Assembly: GCA_037481875.1 (NCBI GenBank)
Contig: JBBFKY010000003.1
Span: 344,428 to 408,427 of the forward strand
DNA from: Desulfosoma sp.
GTDB lineage: Bacteria; Desulfobacterota; Syntrophobacteria; Syntrophobacterales; DSM-9756
DNA length: 64,000 bases
Direction: 5' to 3'
Shown here in pieces: positions 16,569 to 25,322 of the stretch (within the stretch, counting starts at the first letter, position 1; each line of letters starts with the position of its first letter). Both the position numbers and the translations under genes were made by a program. The notes below the pieces were generated by a model. That model was not told the DNA's origin. It saw only the letters and a program-made list of their open reading frames with translations, and made no database searches.

Positions 16569-17363
16569 ATGAGCCCGTGCGAGCACCCCCTGAACCCTTT
16601 TGTGTGGCCCCAACTCAGTGCCGTCTCCGGACTTGTTCACGCCGTTTTTACACGCCACGGTGGAGTCAGTGACCCGCCTTACGCAACACTCAATGCGGCC
16701 CTGAACAATGGGGACAATCCGAAAGCCGTCTCGGAAAACCTGAGAAGGATCACCTCCTGGATCGGCTTGAAAATGTTGGTCACCGCACCCCAAGTGCACG
16801 GCTCCCAGGTGCTCGTGGTGGATCAAACCTCGTTGAACACCTTTCCACTAAAGACCGAAAACGGCTTTTCCCTCGCCATCGGTCCTCAGGCCGACGCTAT
16901 GGTCACCTCCATGGTGCATGTCGGTCTCTTGATCAAGATTGCCGACTGCCAAGCCGTTTTCCTTGTCGACCCGCTGAGACGTGTCGTGGCTAACGTGCAT
17001 TGCGGCTGGAGGGGAAGCGTCCAAAATATTTTGGCTCAAACCGTCCAGGTCATGCAGGCCCGGTTTGGAACCCGTCCCGAAGACCTTTTGGCGGCCATCA
17101 GCCCGTCCTTGGGACCTTGTTGCGCGGAATTCCGCAGCTATGCCTCCGAAATTCCTCAAGAATTGTGGGAATTTCAAATCCGTCCCACTTATTTCGATTT
17201 TTGGGCTGTCAGTCGATATCAGCTCACAGCATGCGGGCTGCGGCCTGAAAACATCTACACGGCAGGTGAATGCACCGTGTGCCGTCGAGACATCTATTTC
17301 AGTTACCGCGGTGAAAAAACCAAGGGCCGCATGGCGGCGGTAATCGGATTGACATCAGATTAG
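16569..17363 (+). CDS. pgeF: Peptidoglycan editing factor/purine nucleoside phosphorylase-like multicopper-fold protein (YfiH family)
   Basis: 264 residues, full length for the YfiH/YlmD (COG1496) family. The conserved zinc/active-site triad is present: H77 (PQVHGSQV), C127 (IADCQAV) and H144 (VHCGWRG), with the GPCC motif further on. Members have been described as polyphenol oxidase-like, as purine nucleoside phosphorylases/adenosine deaminases and as removers of misincorporated serine from peptidoglycan precursors. The cellular role here is open. It lies 15 bases upstream of pyrK and is likely co-transcribed with it. Confidence 0.9.
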   Translation: MSPCEHPLNPFVWPQLSAVSGLVHAVFTRHGGVSDPPYATLNAALNNGDNPKAVSENLRRITSWIGLKMLVTAPQVHGSQVLVVDQTSLNTFPLKTENGFSLAIGPQADAMVTSMVHVGLLIKIADCQAVFLVDPLRRVVANVHCGWRGSVQNILAQTVQVMQARFGTRPEDLLAAISPSLGPCCAEFRSYASEIPQELWEFQIRPTYFDFWAVSRYQLTACGLRPENIYTAGECTVCRRDIYFSYRGEKTKGRMAAVIGLTSD

Positions 17364-17378
17364 GGAAAGTTCAAACGA

Positions 17379-18251
17379 GTGCCTAGGGTTCAGGAAAAAG
17401 CCAAAATTCTCGAAAATCACAAGGAAGCGGAAGGAATCTACCGCCTTGTGCTTTATGCACCGAGAATCGTCCCCACCGCTCGCCCAGGTCAGTTTGTCAT
17501 GGTGCGGGTCGCTTCGGAAGGATCGGACCCTTTGTTGGCCCGACCCTTTTCCTTTCATCGGCTTCATAAAGAAGACGGCCTCTTTGAACTTTTGGTAAGA
17601 GTTGTCGGCAGGGGGACACAGCTTCTATCGCAAAGCCGTCCAGGAAGTCCCCTGCAGGTGGTGGGGCCTTTGGGACGTGGGTTCACCTTACCGACCAGCG
17701 CGCAAGAGACCGTGTTTTTCGTGGCCGGAGGCATCGGGATCGCGCCGCTTCAAGCCCTGCTTGACCATGTGCTGACCACCACCCATAAAGATCATCCGGA
17801 ACGTGTTTATCTTTTTTACGGAGTTCGTACGGCCGGCGAATTCATCTCCTTGAATTCATTAAAGCGAACCGGAATACACTTGGTATTAAGCACCGATGAT
17901 GGATCGACGGGACAATCGGGCACGGTGGTGGAAGCGGTGCAGCAGTCCGTGAAAGATCTTTCGTCGATGCCGGAACGACTCTATGCGTGCGGCTCTTTGC
18001 CCATGCAGGTGAGTCTGGCTCGTTGGGTTCAAGGGCGTAACATTTTTGTTGAAATGTCCCTGGAATCCATGATGGCCTGCGGCCTTGGGGCTTGCTTAGG
18101 TTGTGCTTTGCCCGCCGTGCATGCCGACGGCCCCGAGGTGGAACACTATCTTCATGTTTGTCAAGACGGTCCTGTTTTAGACCCGAGAAGGATACGATGG
18201 GACAAAGTCCAACCCCTCATGGTTCGGCCCCAGACCTACGTGTCTCTTTAG
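17379..18251 (+). CDS. pyrK: Dihydroorotate dehydrogenase B, electron-transfer subunit
   Basis: 290 residues from a GTG start. A ferredoxin-reductase-like FAD domain (RPGQFVMVRVASEGSDPLLARPFSFH) is followed by an NAD-binding domain (VFFVAGGIGIAPLQALLDH). A C-terminal [2Fe-2S] site comes last, with cysteines in MMACGLGACLGCALP and HVCQDGPV. It passes electrons from PyrD to NAD in pyrimidine synthesis. It overlaps the start of pyrD by 55 bases, which suggests translational coupling of the two subunits. Confidence 0.93.
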   Translation: MPRVQEKAKILENHKEAEGIYRLVLYAPRIVPTARPGQFVMVRVASEGSDPLLARPFSFHRLHKEDGLFELLVRVVGRGTQLLSQSRPGSPLQVVGPLGRGFTLPTSAQETVFFVAGGIGIAPLQALLDHVLTTTHKDHPERVYLFYGVRTAGEFISLNSLKRTGIHLVLSTDDGSTGQSGTVVEAVQQSVKDLSSMPERLYACGSLPMQVSLARWVQGRNIFVEMSLESMMACGLGACLGCALPAVHADGPEVEHYLHVCQDGPVLDPRRIRWDKVQPLMVRPQTYVSL

Positions 18252-19198
18252 GGCCGCTGCAACTGGCCAATCCGGTGCTCACCGCCTCGGGAACTTTCGG
18301 CTACGGGCTGGAATTTTCCGATTTTGTAGATCTTTCTCGGCTAGGCGGCATCGTTGTTAAAGGCCTTTCCTTGAAACCTCGACCGGGGAATCCGCCGCCT
18401 CGTCTCGCCGAAACCCCCTGCGGCCTGCTCAATGCCATCGGCTTGGAAAATGTGGGCGTCGAAAAGTTCATCGAGGACAAACTACCACTGCTTCGCCAGA
18501 GGGGTGCCCTGATTATCGTCAACATTCTGGGCAACACCGTGGAAGAATACGCCGAATTGGCGGCTCTTCTTTCAGGTGTCCCAGGAATCGCCGCTTTAGA
18601 AATCAATATCAGTTGTCCCAACGTGAAAAAGGGTGGCATGGTTTTCGGCACCGACCCTCACATGGCGGCTCAGGTCGTCGCCGCCGTGCGCAAGCGTACG
18701 CACCTGCCTCTCATCACAAAACTAAGCCCGAATGTCACTTCCATAGCGGACATTGCTCGTGCCGTCGTGGATGCGGGTTCGGATATCCTCTCCTGCATCA
18801 ATACCGTTTCAGCCATGGCCGTGGATCCCTTCAGCCGGCGTCCCAAGTTGGCCAACATTCTTGGAGGGCTGTCCGGGCCCGCCATTAAGCCCATCGCCTT
18901 GCGATGTGTGTATGAAACCGTGCAAGCGGTCTCCTGTCCCGTTATCGGCATCGGAGGGATTCAAACGGCTCTGGATGCTTTGGAATTCCTTCTGGTGGGG
19001 GCTTCGGCCGTTCAGGTGGGAACCGCCAATTTTGTTCACCCCAGGGCCAGCTTGGACATTCTTGACGGTATCGAAAGGTTTTGCCGTCAGCAAGGTCTCG
19101 GCGCGATCACCGATTACATCGGCACTTTGGACACTTCATGCCGCTTTCCCCTCGCCGACATGTCCTGTGACTTGTCACATCCGAGGCCCTTTCCCTGA
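18197..19198 (+). CDS. pyrD: Dihydroorotate dehydrogenase B, catalytic subunit
   Basis: 333 residues from the ATG at 18197, which has GAGAAGG 6 bases upstream and lies inside the end of pyrK. Class 1B signatures: NPVLTASGTFGYG, NAIGLENVGV, the active-site loop NISCPNVKKGG with the catalytic Cys, and a C-terminal FMN phosphate site (GIGGIQTALDALEFLLVGASAVQVG). It oxidises dihydroorotate to orotate in the cytoplasm with PyrK as partner. The C terminus is about 20 residues longer than usual. Confidence 0.95.
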   Translation: MGQSPTPHGSAPDLRVSLGPLQLANPVLTASGTFGYGLEFSDFVDLSRLGGIVVKGLSLKPRPGNPPPRLAETPCGLLNAIGLENVGVEKFIEDKLPLLRQRGALIIVNILGNTVEEYAELAALLSGVPGIAALEINISCPNVKKGGMVFGTDPHMAAQVVAAVRKRTHLPLITKLSPNVTSIADIARAVVDAGSDILSCINTVSAMAVDPFSRRPKLANILGGLSGPAIKPIALRCVYETVQAVSCPVIGIGGIQTALDALEFLLVGASAVQVGTANFVHPRASLDILDGIERFCRQQGLGAITDYIGTLDTSCRFPLADMSCDLSHPRPFP

Positions 19199-19256
19199 TC
19201 GCCCCGAAACCCGGGCGCAGACTAAAACGTTCAGCGCCAAATTCTCCTGTGTCACA

Positions 19257-19844
19257 TCATCTGCGGGTGAAATGCTTTCCTTCCAAACGACACTGGCGAA
19301 GCCACGCCGGGTCCTTTTCGATATCCTTTTTCCCTTCCAATTCCCTGAAACAGAGTTCCCCGACCACTCGGCCGCCTACGGCGTCCATAAAGTAAGTGAA
19401 GGTGAGCCTCGCACAGTCAAAAAGACGTTTCCCGCGAGTCGCCGCGGCACTGAGCAGGTAACCTCTTTTGCTCACCCCTTCTTCCTCGGGCTTTGAAGAG
19501 GGATGGGCTTGTTCTTGCAAGCTTTTTTTCATGAACAAGGCTTGACAGCGATCGATAAGCAGCTTCACTTGTCCGGTGACATTGTAGAAATACACGGGAG
19601 TGGCTAGCACGATGCCTTCGGCTTTTTCCAGCAGAGGATAAACCTCTTGCATATCATCCTTAACGACACACTGACCTGTTTCATCGCAGCCGCCGCACCC
19701 GAGACAGCCCTGCATGGAGAGTTTTCTCACGTAAATGGGGCTGACTAAAGCCCCTTCCTCTTGGGCTCCTTCCAAAAAAGCATCCAGCATCTTATCCGTG
19801 TTTCCACCTACCCGCGGTGATCCGTAAATCCCCACAATATGCAT
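19257..19844 (-). CDS. Iron-sulfur flavoprotein/NADPH-dependent FMN reductase family
   Basis: 195 residues with a flavodoxin-like fold. It begins MHIVGIYGSPRVGGNTDKML (FMN phosphate loop), followed by a compact cysteine motif CLGCGGCDETGQCV of the type that binds a [4Fe-4S] cluster in Isf proteins. ATPVYFYNVTGQVKLLIDRC is the second FMN-binding loop. Isf-like proteins in anaerobes reduce oxygen or peroxide or transfer electrons from ferredoxin. The precise role is unknown. It is convergent with pyrD and divergent from the second liv operon. Confidence 0.8.
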   Translation of the reverse strand: MHIVGIYGSPRVGGNTDKMLDAFLEGAQEEGALVSPIYVRKLSMQGCLGCGGCDETGQCVVKDDMQEVYPLLEKAEGIVLATPVYFYNVTGQVKLLIDRCQALFMKKSLQEQAHPSSKPEEEGVSKRGYLLSAAATRGKRLFDCARLTFTYFMDAVGGRVVGELCFRELEGKKDIEKDPAWLRQCRLEGKHFTRR

Positions 19845-19877
19845 GAATTCTTCTCCTTTGTTGGAAAACCTTCGTGA

Positions 19878-19907
19878 TTGAAAGCACGTACGCGCCTATG
19901 CTATAGA
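19878..19907 (+). promoter_or_regulatory. candidate sigma-70 promoter of the second liv operon
   Basis: TTGAAA (19878-19883) and TATAGA (19902-19907) are separated by 18 bases, with a predicted start near 19914 and a ~60-base leader before the ATG at 19977. No leader peptide or terminator is visible in this leader, unlike the first liv operon. Confidence 0.5.
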
Positions 19908-19976
19908 GGCTTTCGTCTTGGATCGACTGTGATGTCCCATAAACCCCATCACTTTTCAAGCCAAGGAGGAAAAACC

Positions 19977-21149
19977 ATGTCGCGACGAAAACCCTTGATT
20001 GTTTTTTTTGCTTTCTTAGCCGTCGTAGGCTACCTGTCCATGGCGTCGGCTGCGAACACGATCAAGATCGGTTTTAACATTCCTCTCACCGGCGACATTC
20101 CCAAAGTGGGAGAAGGATCCAAGTACGCGGCCGAAATTTTTCTGGCGGAGGTGAATGGGGCCGGTGGCATCAAGGTCGGAGACAAGACCTACTTACTGCA
20201 GTTTATTTATGAGGACAACGAATCCAAAGCGGAATCGGCTACGGCTGCTGCCCTGAAGCTCATCACGCAAGACCAGGTCCTGGCCATCGTTGGACCTCAG
20301 GCCAGCAAACAAGCCATTCCCGCAGGGGAAGTGTGTAATTCTTACAAGACTCCAATGATTTCCCCATGGTCGACCAATCCTCAGACCACATTGAACCGCC
20401 CTTATGTGTTTCGAGCCTGTTTCTTGGATCCTTTTCAGGGACCGGTAGCGGCCAAGTTCGCTACTGAAGAATTTCAAGCCAAAAAAGCCGCAGTCCTTTA
20501 TGACATTGCCAGCGATTATCCCAAGGGACTCGCTGAATATTTTAAGGAAGCTTTTGAAAAGATTCACGGACCCGGTTCTGTGGTGGCTTTTGAAACCTTT
20601 ACCACCAAGGATCGCGATTTCAGTGCGCAGCTGACCAACATCATCAAATCCGGCGCCGATGTTCTCTTTACCCCTCAATACTACGACGAAGTGCCCCTGA
20701 TCGTAAAACAGGCCCATCAATTGGGATGGAAGAAACCCATCATGGGCAGTGATAGTTGGGGTTCGGCGGAACTCATGAAACTGTGCGGGGATGACTGCAA
20801 GGGGCTCTTTTTCACCACCCACTATGCGGCTGCGGGAGCTAAAGGGGCCACCAAAGAGTTTATCGACAAATACAATGCCAAATACGGGTATGTGCCGGAC
20901 GATGTGGCGGCCCTCACCTGGGATGCCATTCGGCTTCTGGTTCAAGCCATTCAAAACACGGGAGGGCTAACCGGGGATCTGGAAAAAGACCGTGATAACG
21001 TGAAGAATGCTTTGGCCCAAATCAAGGACTTTGAAGGTATCACCGGGAAAATGACTTTCACCCCTGAAGGCGATCCCATCAAGTGCGCCGTGGTGGTGAA
21101 GATCAGTGATAAGGGGGAATTTGAATTTTACAAGTCCGTATGCCCATAA
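19977..21149 (+). CDS. Liv-type periplasmic substrate-binding protein (second system)
   Basis: 390 residues starting at 19977 behind AAGGAGG. The signal peptide is MSRRKPLIVFFAFLAVVGYLSMASA-ANT. The body is a Peripla_BP_6 protein: IKIGFNIPLTGDIPKVGEGSKYAAE, VNGAGGIKVGDKTYLLQF and AIVGPQASKQAIPAGEVCNS. A disulfide could form at LCGDDCKG. It delivers a branched-chain amino acid or a related ligand to the LivHM-GF complex encoded downstream. It is separated from livH by 700 bases holding two repeats and a strong hairpin. Confidence 0.9.
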   Translation: MSRRKPLIVFFAFLAVVGYLSMASAANTIKIGFNIPLTGDIPKVGEGSKYAAEIFLAEVNGAGGIKVGDKTYLLQFIYEDNESKAESATAAALKLITQDQVLAIVGPQASKQAIPAGEVCNSYKTPMISPWSTNPQTTLNRPYVFRACFLDPFQGPVAAKFATEEFQAKKAAVLYDIASDYPKGLAEYFKEAFEKIHGPGSVVAFETFTTKDRDFSAQLTNIIKSGADVLFTPQYYDEVPLIVKQAHQLGWKKPIMGSDSWGSAELMKLCGDDCKGLFFTTHYAAAGAKGATKEFIDKYNAKYGYVPDDVAALTWDAIRLLVQAIQNTGGLTGDLEKDRDNVKNALAQIKDFEGITGKMTFTPEGDPIKCAVVVKISDKGEFEFYKSVCP

Positions 21150-21168
21150 CCCATGGTGCGGCGTAACC

Positions 21169-21330
21169 TAGGGGGGCTTGTCCGAAAGAGAGAAAAGGCA
21201 ATGGTTTTTCTGGGAGCAGGGGCCTTCGGCCCGCCATCTGTGCGGGTGGAGAACCTTCGCTCCGAGAAAAATAGCTCCGATTCAGGTTTGTAGGGGCGAG
21301 GCGGCGCCTCACCCCTACCTGAAACAGCGT
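21169..21330. repeat. intergenic repeat, copy with one recognisable end
   Basis: It begins TAGGGGGGCTTGTCCGAAA, matching the terminal repeat of the element at 417-668, and contains tttcaggtttgtaggggcga-like sequence (ttcaggtttgtaggggcgag) and the palindrome gaggcggcgcctc. The right-hand terminal repeat is missing. No coding potential. Confidence 0.55.
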
Positions 21331-21375
21331 TCGTATCAGAGGTCATTGGGCGTTTTCGGTCAACCCTCTCGAGTT

Positions 21376-21510
21376 TTTCCCAGAACCAATTTTGCCGTGG
21401 GACCGCGGGCGCCCCGCCCGCTCAAATGGCGGGACAAGAGCCCGCTGACGAAAAGATACAGGTGTCGGCTGGTAGGGACGAGGCGGCGCCTCGCTCCTAC
21501 CGGAAAAGGT
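21376..21510. repeat. intergenic repeat, degenerate second copy
   Basis: The block runs tttcccagaacc ... gtgggaccgcgggcgccccgcccgct ... ggtagggacgaggcggcgcctcgctcctacc. The last part is a 12-bp imperfect palindrome related to the neighbouring copy. It has no terminal repeats. With the preceding copy it fills the gap between the binding-protein gene and livH. Confidence 0.5.
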
Positions 21511-21736
21511 ATTCGAGGCGCCAATCATTGTGTGCTCTTGGACACGCTCTCGATGGCAAGCCGAAAGATAGCAATCAGCATGGGCTCTCACTTCATGGCA
21601 TCCACGAAGACCGGCAAAAAGGGGCAAGCCTTGGTTTTTCTGAAAGCACAGGAAACCGGCAGGGAACGCTCCCCTTATAGCATCATTCGGTGGGTCCAGT
21701 TTTGAACGAAAGTCTTGCTTGATTGCTCACATGGAC

Positions 21737-21773
21737 GGGCTCCCTCGCCCTCCCTCGTACGGCGAGGGAGCCC
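21737..21773 (+). terminator. strong intercistronic hairpin without T-tract
   Basis: GGGCTCCCTCGCC (21737-21749) pairs perfectly with GGCGAGGGAGCCC (21761-21773). There is no T-run after it, so it is more likely a stabiliser of the upstream binding-protein mRNA or a site that attenuates the permease genes than a simple terminator. Confidence 0.5.
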
Positions 21774-21849
21774 TTGCCTTGCAACGGGGTTTTTCCGGGA
21801 ATCCCCGAAGCGTTTCAACGTCAACCCTTAGAGAAAAACGGAACGGCTC

Positions 21850-22776
21850 GTGGATTTGCTTCTGCAAAACATCCTGAACGCTCTTCAGTGGGGAAGTTTT
21901 TACGCCCTGATCGCTCTGGGCTACACCCTGGTCTATGGGGTGTTGCTCTTGATCAATTTCGCCCACGGAGACATCTTCATGGTAGGGGCCTACATCGGCT
22001 TTTTCGTCGCTAATTTCCTCTTGGGCGTCTATGCTTTTAAATTGCCCGTAAGCCTTTCTCCACCCTTGGTTTTCGTGCTTACCCTTTTGGCCGCTATGGT
22101 TTTGACGGCTCTTGTGGGTGTCACTTTGGAAAGAGTGGCCTATCGGCCGTTGCGACGTCGTGGTGCCCCGCGTCTTTATGTGGTCATCACCGCTCTGATG
22201 TGCGGCTTGCTTTTGGAAAATGGCAATTTGGCTCTTCTCGGAGCCAGCCGACGCAGTTTTCCCACCCTGATTCCCACAACGGTCTATGACGTAGCCGGCG
22301 TGCTTGTCACCAACGTGAAAATCCTCGTCATCATCGCGACCATTCTTGTCTTTATTTTTTTAGAGACCGTCGTGCGCAAAACAAAGCTCGGCATGGCCAT
22401 GAGGGCTATTTCCTATGATCGCATGGCCGTTCCCCTGATGGGTATTCCTGTGGATCGTGTCATTGTTTTCACTTTCGTTCTGGGGTCTTCCATGGCGGCT
22501 TTGGGAGGGGTGCTTTTCGCTTCGGCTTACCCGGTTCTAGAACCCTACATGGGGGCTCTCATCGGCTGGAAAGCTTTTATTGCGGCGGTCATCGGCGGCA
22601 TCGGTGAAATTCGAGGGGCCTTTGTGGGCGGATTTCTTCTCGGCTTTGTGGAGATTTTTGTAGCCGCTTTCTTCCCGTCCACACTGAGGGATCTTATCGC
22701 CTTCAGCATTTTGCTGGTGTTTTTGAGTTTCCGTCCTACAGGCATTTTCGGTGTCGCACGGGCCACCAAAATCTGA
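21850..22776 (+). CDS. livH: Liv-type ABC transporter permease (LivH, second system)
   Basis: 308 residues from a GTG start. Polytopic, with LivH landmarks GSFYALIALGYTLVYGVLLLINFAHGDIFMVG, the coupling loop LGMAMRAISYDRMAVPLMGI and GWKAFIAAVIGGIGEIRGAFVGG. It pairs with LivM encoded 17 bases downstream. Confidence 0.92.
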   Translation: MDLLLQNILNALQWGSFYALIALGYTLVYGVLLLINFAHGDIFMVGAYIGFFVANFLLGVYAFKLPVSLSPPLVFVLTLLAAMVLTALVGVTLERVAYRPLRRRGAPRLYVVITALMCGLLLENGNLALLGASRRSFPTLIPTTVYDVAGVLVTNVKILVIIATILVFIFLETVVRKTKLGMAMRAISYDRMAVPLMGIPVDRVIVFTFVLGSSMAALGGVLFASAYPVLEPYMGALIGWKAFIAAVIGGIGEIRGAFVGGFLLGFVEIFVAAFFPSTLRDLIAFSILLVFLSFRPTGIFGVARATKI

Positions 22777-22793
22777 GTGCAGGACAGAAGAGC

Positions 22794-23816
22794 ATGCAAC
22801 GTTATCTCGGACTCTGGCTATACCTTGCCTTTTCCTTGGTGCTTCTGGGGATCTGTCAAGCTCGATGGCTCACTCCTTACGTGCAACTGGTGATCATGTT
22901 CATCGGCATCAACATTATCCTGTCCAGTTCTCTGAACCTCATCAACGGGTATATGGGAGAATTTTCTTGCGGACATGCGGGATTTATGGCCGTTGGGGCC
23001 TATGTGGCTTCCATTCTTAATGTGTGGCTGTTTACGTCCCATAAGGTTTTCGGTCCTCCGATCTTGACACCCTCGGCAGCCGTCTACCTCTTTCCGGTGA
23101 CACTGGTTGCAGGAGGCCTAGCGGCCGCTCTGGCGGGCCTTCTCGTGGCTTTTCCTTCCTTTCGCACGCGAGGTGACTACCTGGCCATTATCACCTTGGC
23201 GGTGAACTACATTGTCAAGAGCTCCGTGGAAAACATTCAAGCCATCGGTGGTGCCCGAGGATTCATGGGCATGCGCAAAGTTATCGAAGAAATGGAAGCG
23301 GTTTGGCGTATTCCCTGGGTGCTGCTGTGGGTTCTCGTTTTTACAGGGCTTACCGTTTGGATTCTGCACCGGTTTGTGTCTTCCTCTTACGGCAAGGGGA
23401 TCGTCGCCATTCGGGACGATGAGATCGCTGCTGAAATCATGGGTGTGGACACTCGGCGCATGAAGCTTGTGGCTTTCATGCTCTCATCCGGCCTTGCCGG
23501 CATCGCCGGAGGCCTTTTTGCGCACATTCTCGGTTACATTAACCCGGGAACCTTCACGATCATGAAATCCACGGAAGTCATGGTCATGGTCTATTTAGGA
23601 GGAATGGGATCCTTGAGCGGGTCGGTTTTGAGCGCGGTGGTTTTTACAGTCATTCTGGAACTGCTTCGACCGCTTCAGGTTATCAAATGGGTCGTGATTC
23701 CTCTCCTGCTCATTCTGCTCATGCTTCTTCGACCCGAGGGCATTCTCGGCAATCGGGAACTGACGGACGTCTTTCCGAAGCTTCGCCGATGGTTTGCCAC
23801 GGAAAAGGAGGCCTAG
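22794..23816 (+). CDS. livM: Liv-type ABC transporter permease (LivM, second system)
   Basis: 340 residues with LivM landmarks SSSLNLINGYMGEFSCGHAGFMAVGAYV, SFRTRGDYLAIITLAVNYIV and the coupling loop YGKGIVAIRDDEIAAEIMGV. It ends in TAG, which abuts the ATG of livG directly (the stop is followed at once by the start). Confidence 0.92.
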   Translation: MQRYLGLWLYLAFSLVLLGICQARWLTPYVQLVIMFIGINIILSSSLNLINGYMGEFSCGHAGFMAVGAYVASILNVWLFTSHKVFGPPILTPSAAVYLFPVTLVAGGLAAALAGLLVAFPSFRTRGDYLAIITLAVNYIVKSSVENIQAIGGARGFMGMRKVIEEMEAVWRIPWVLLWVLVFTGLTVWILHRFVSSSYGKGIVAIRDDEIAAEIMGVDTRRMKLVAFMLSSGLAGIAGGLFAHILGYINPGTFTIMKSTEVMVMVYLGGMGSLSGSVLSAVVFTVILELLRPLQVIKWVVIPLLLILLMLLRPEGILGNRELTDVFPKLRRWFATEKEA

Positions 23817-24593
23817 ATGGCGCTCCTGGAAGTTCGAAAACTCACACACTATTTCGGAGGCCTTCGCGCCGTTGCCAATTTCAACCTCCGTCTGCAAGGC
23901 GGAGAGCTCTTGGGGCTGATCGGACCCAACGGGGCGGGAAAAACCACTGTCTTTAACCTTGTCTGCGGGTTCTATAAGCCGACGGAAGGCCAAATTCTCT
24001 TCCAGGACAAAGAGATTACCGGGCTACGGCCTCACGCCGTCACCGCCATGGGCATCGCCCGAACCTTTCAAAACATTCGACTCTGGAACACCCTCACCGT
24101 CTTCGATAACCTCTGTATCGCCCAGCATTTTCGACTGGGGTACGGCTTGCTGGACACTGTGTTGCGCACGGCACGATACATCACCCGGGAACGAAGCGTG
24201 CGTCGCACCACGGAAGAGCTTTTGGAAATCATGGGTTTGCGCCATTACGCCTATGAATACCCGAACAATCTTCCCTACGGTATGCAACGCCGCCTGGAGA
24301 TCGGACGAGCTCTGGCCACTCGCCCTAAACTCCTGCTGCTGGATGAACCGGCCGCGGGCATGAACCCCGGCGAAATCGGTCAGCTGGTGGAAACCATCCG
24401 ATGGATCCGGGAATCCTTTCAACTGACCATCTGGCTCATCGAACACCACATGCGGGTGGTCATGAACGTCTGTGAACGCGTGCAGGTCCTCGATTTTGGA
24501 GAAACCATCGCCGACGGTCCTCCGGATGAGGTTCGACGCAACCCTCGAGTGATCCAGGCTTATCTTGGGAGTGAAGAACTGAGCCATGCTTGA
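23817..24593 (+). CDS. livG: Liv-type ABC transporter ATPase (LivG, second system)
   Basis: 258 residues: Walker A GPNGAGKTTVFN, ARTFQNIRLWNTLTVFDNLCIA, signature region LPYGMQRRLEIGRALATRP, Walker B LLLLDEPAAGMN and IEHHMRVVMNVCERV. The ABC signature is the degenerate YGMQR type common in LivG. It overlaps livF by 8 bases. Confidence 0.93.
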   Translation: MALLEVRKLTHYFGGLRAVANFNLRLQGGELLGLIGPNGAGKTTVFNLVCGFYKPTEGQILFQDKEITGLRPHAVTAMGIARTFQNIRLWNTLTVFDNLCIAQHFRLGYGLLDTVLRTARYITRERSVRRTTEELLEIMGLRHYAYEYPNNLPYGMQRRLEIGRALATRPKLLLLDEPAAGMNPGEIGQLVETIRWIRESFQLTIWLIEHHMRVVMNVCERVQVLDFGETIADGPPDEVRRNPRVIQAYLGSEELSHA

Positions 24594-25305
24594 AGTCACG
24601 AACCTGCATGTCCGCTACGGCAACATCGAAGCCCTGCACGGCATTTCTTTCACCGTTCGGGAAGGAGAAATGGTGGCTTTGCTTGGAGCCAACGGTGCCG
24701 GAAAGACCACCACTTTATGCAGCATCATGCGGCTGCCACCTCCTGAAGGGCCTGTGGTGACCCAGGGAAGTTTACGCTTTAAAGGTGTAGACCTTTTGAA
24801 TGTCCCGCCTCACGAGGTGGTCGCTAAACACGGTATCGGTTTGGTTCCGGAAGGACGCCACATTTTCGGGAATCTCACCGTCATGGAAAACCTGCGCATC
24901 GCCACCTATGCTCGAAAAGATCACGCCGCCATTGCCAAGGACATGGACAGGGTTTTTACGCTTTTTCCCCGGTTGGCCGACCGAAAAAACCAGAGAGCGG
25001 ACACCCTGAGTGGTGGTGAGCAACAAATGCTGGCGATGGGTCGAGCTTTCATGTCCGGCGTGCGATGGATTCTTTTGGACGAACCATCCATGGGCCTTTC
25101 TCCTCTGCTCATGCAGGAACTGTTTCGTGTTCTGAAGGAACTTAACGAAACAGGTACCACCATTTTGGTGGTGGAGCAAAATGCGCATCTTGCTTTGCGG
25201 TATGCTCACCGAGCCTATGTTTTGGAGACAGGGCGAATCGTGATGGAAGGGCCGGCCCATCTGCTGGCTCAAGATCCGGAAGTGAAAAAAGCCTATCTCG
25301 GCTGA
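24586..25305 (+). CDS. livF: Liv-type ABC transporter ATPase (LivF, second system)
   Basis: 239 residues: Walker A GANGAGKTTTLCSI, VPEGRHIFGNLTVMENL, LSGGEQQMLAMGRAFMSGVRWILLDEPSMGLSP and VEQNAHLALRYAHRAYVLE. It completes the importer and is followed 17 bases later by serA, suggesting the transporter and serine synthesis are expressed together. Confidence 0.93.
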   Translation: MLEVTNLHVRYGNIEALHGISFTVREGEMVALLGANGAGKTTTLCSIMRLPPPEGPVVTQGSLRFKGVDLLNVPPHEVVAKHGIGLVPEGRHIFGNLTVMENLRIATYARKDHAAIAKDMDRVFTLFPRLADRKNQRADTLSGGEQQMLAMGRAFMSGVRWILLDEPSMGLSPLLMQELFRVLKELNETGTTILVVEQNAHLALRYAHRAYVLETGRIVMEGPAHLLAQDPEVKKAYLG

Positions 25306-25322
25306 CACACAGGAGCAAACCC

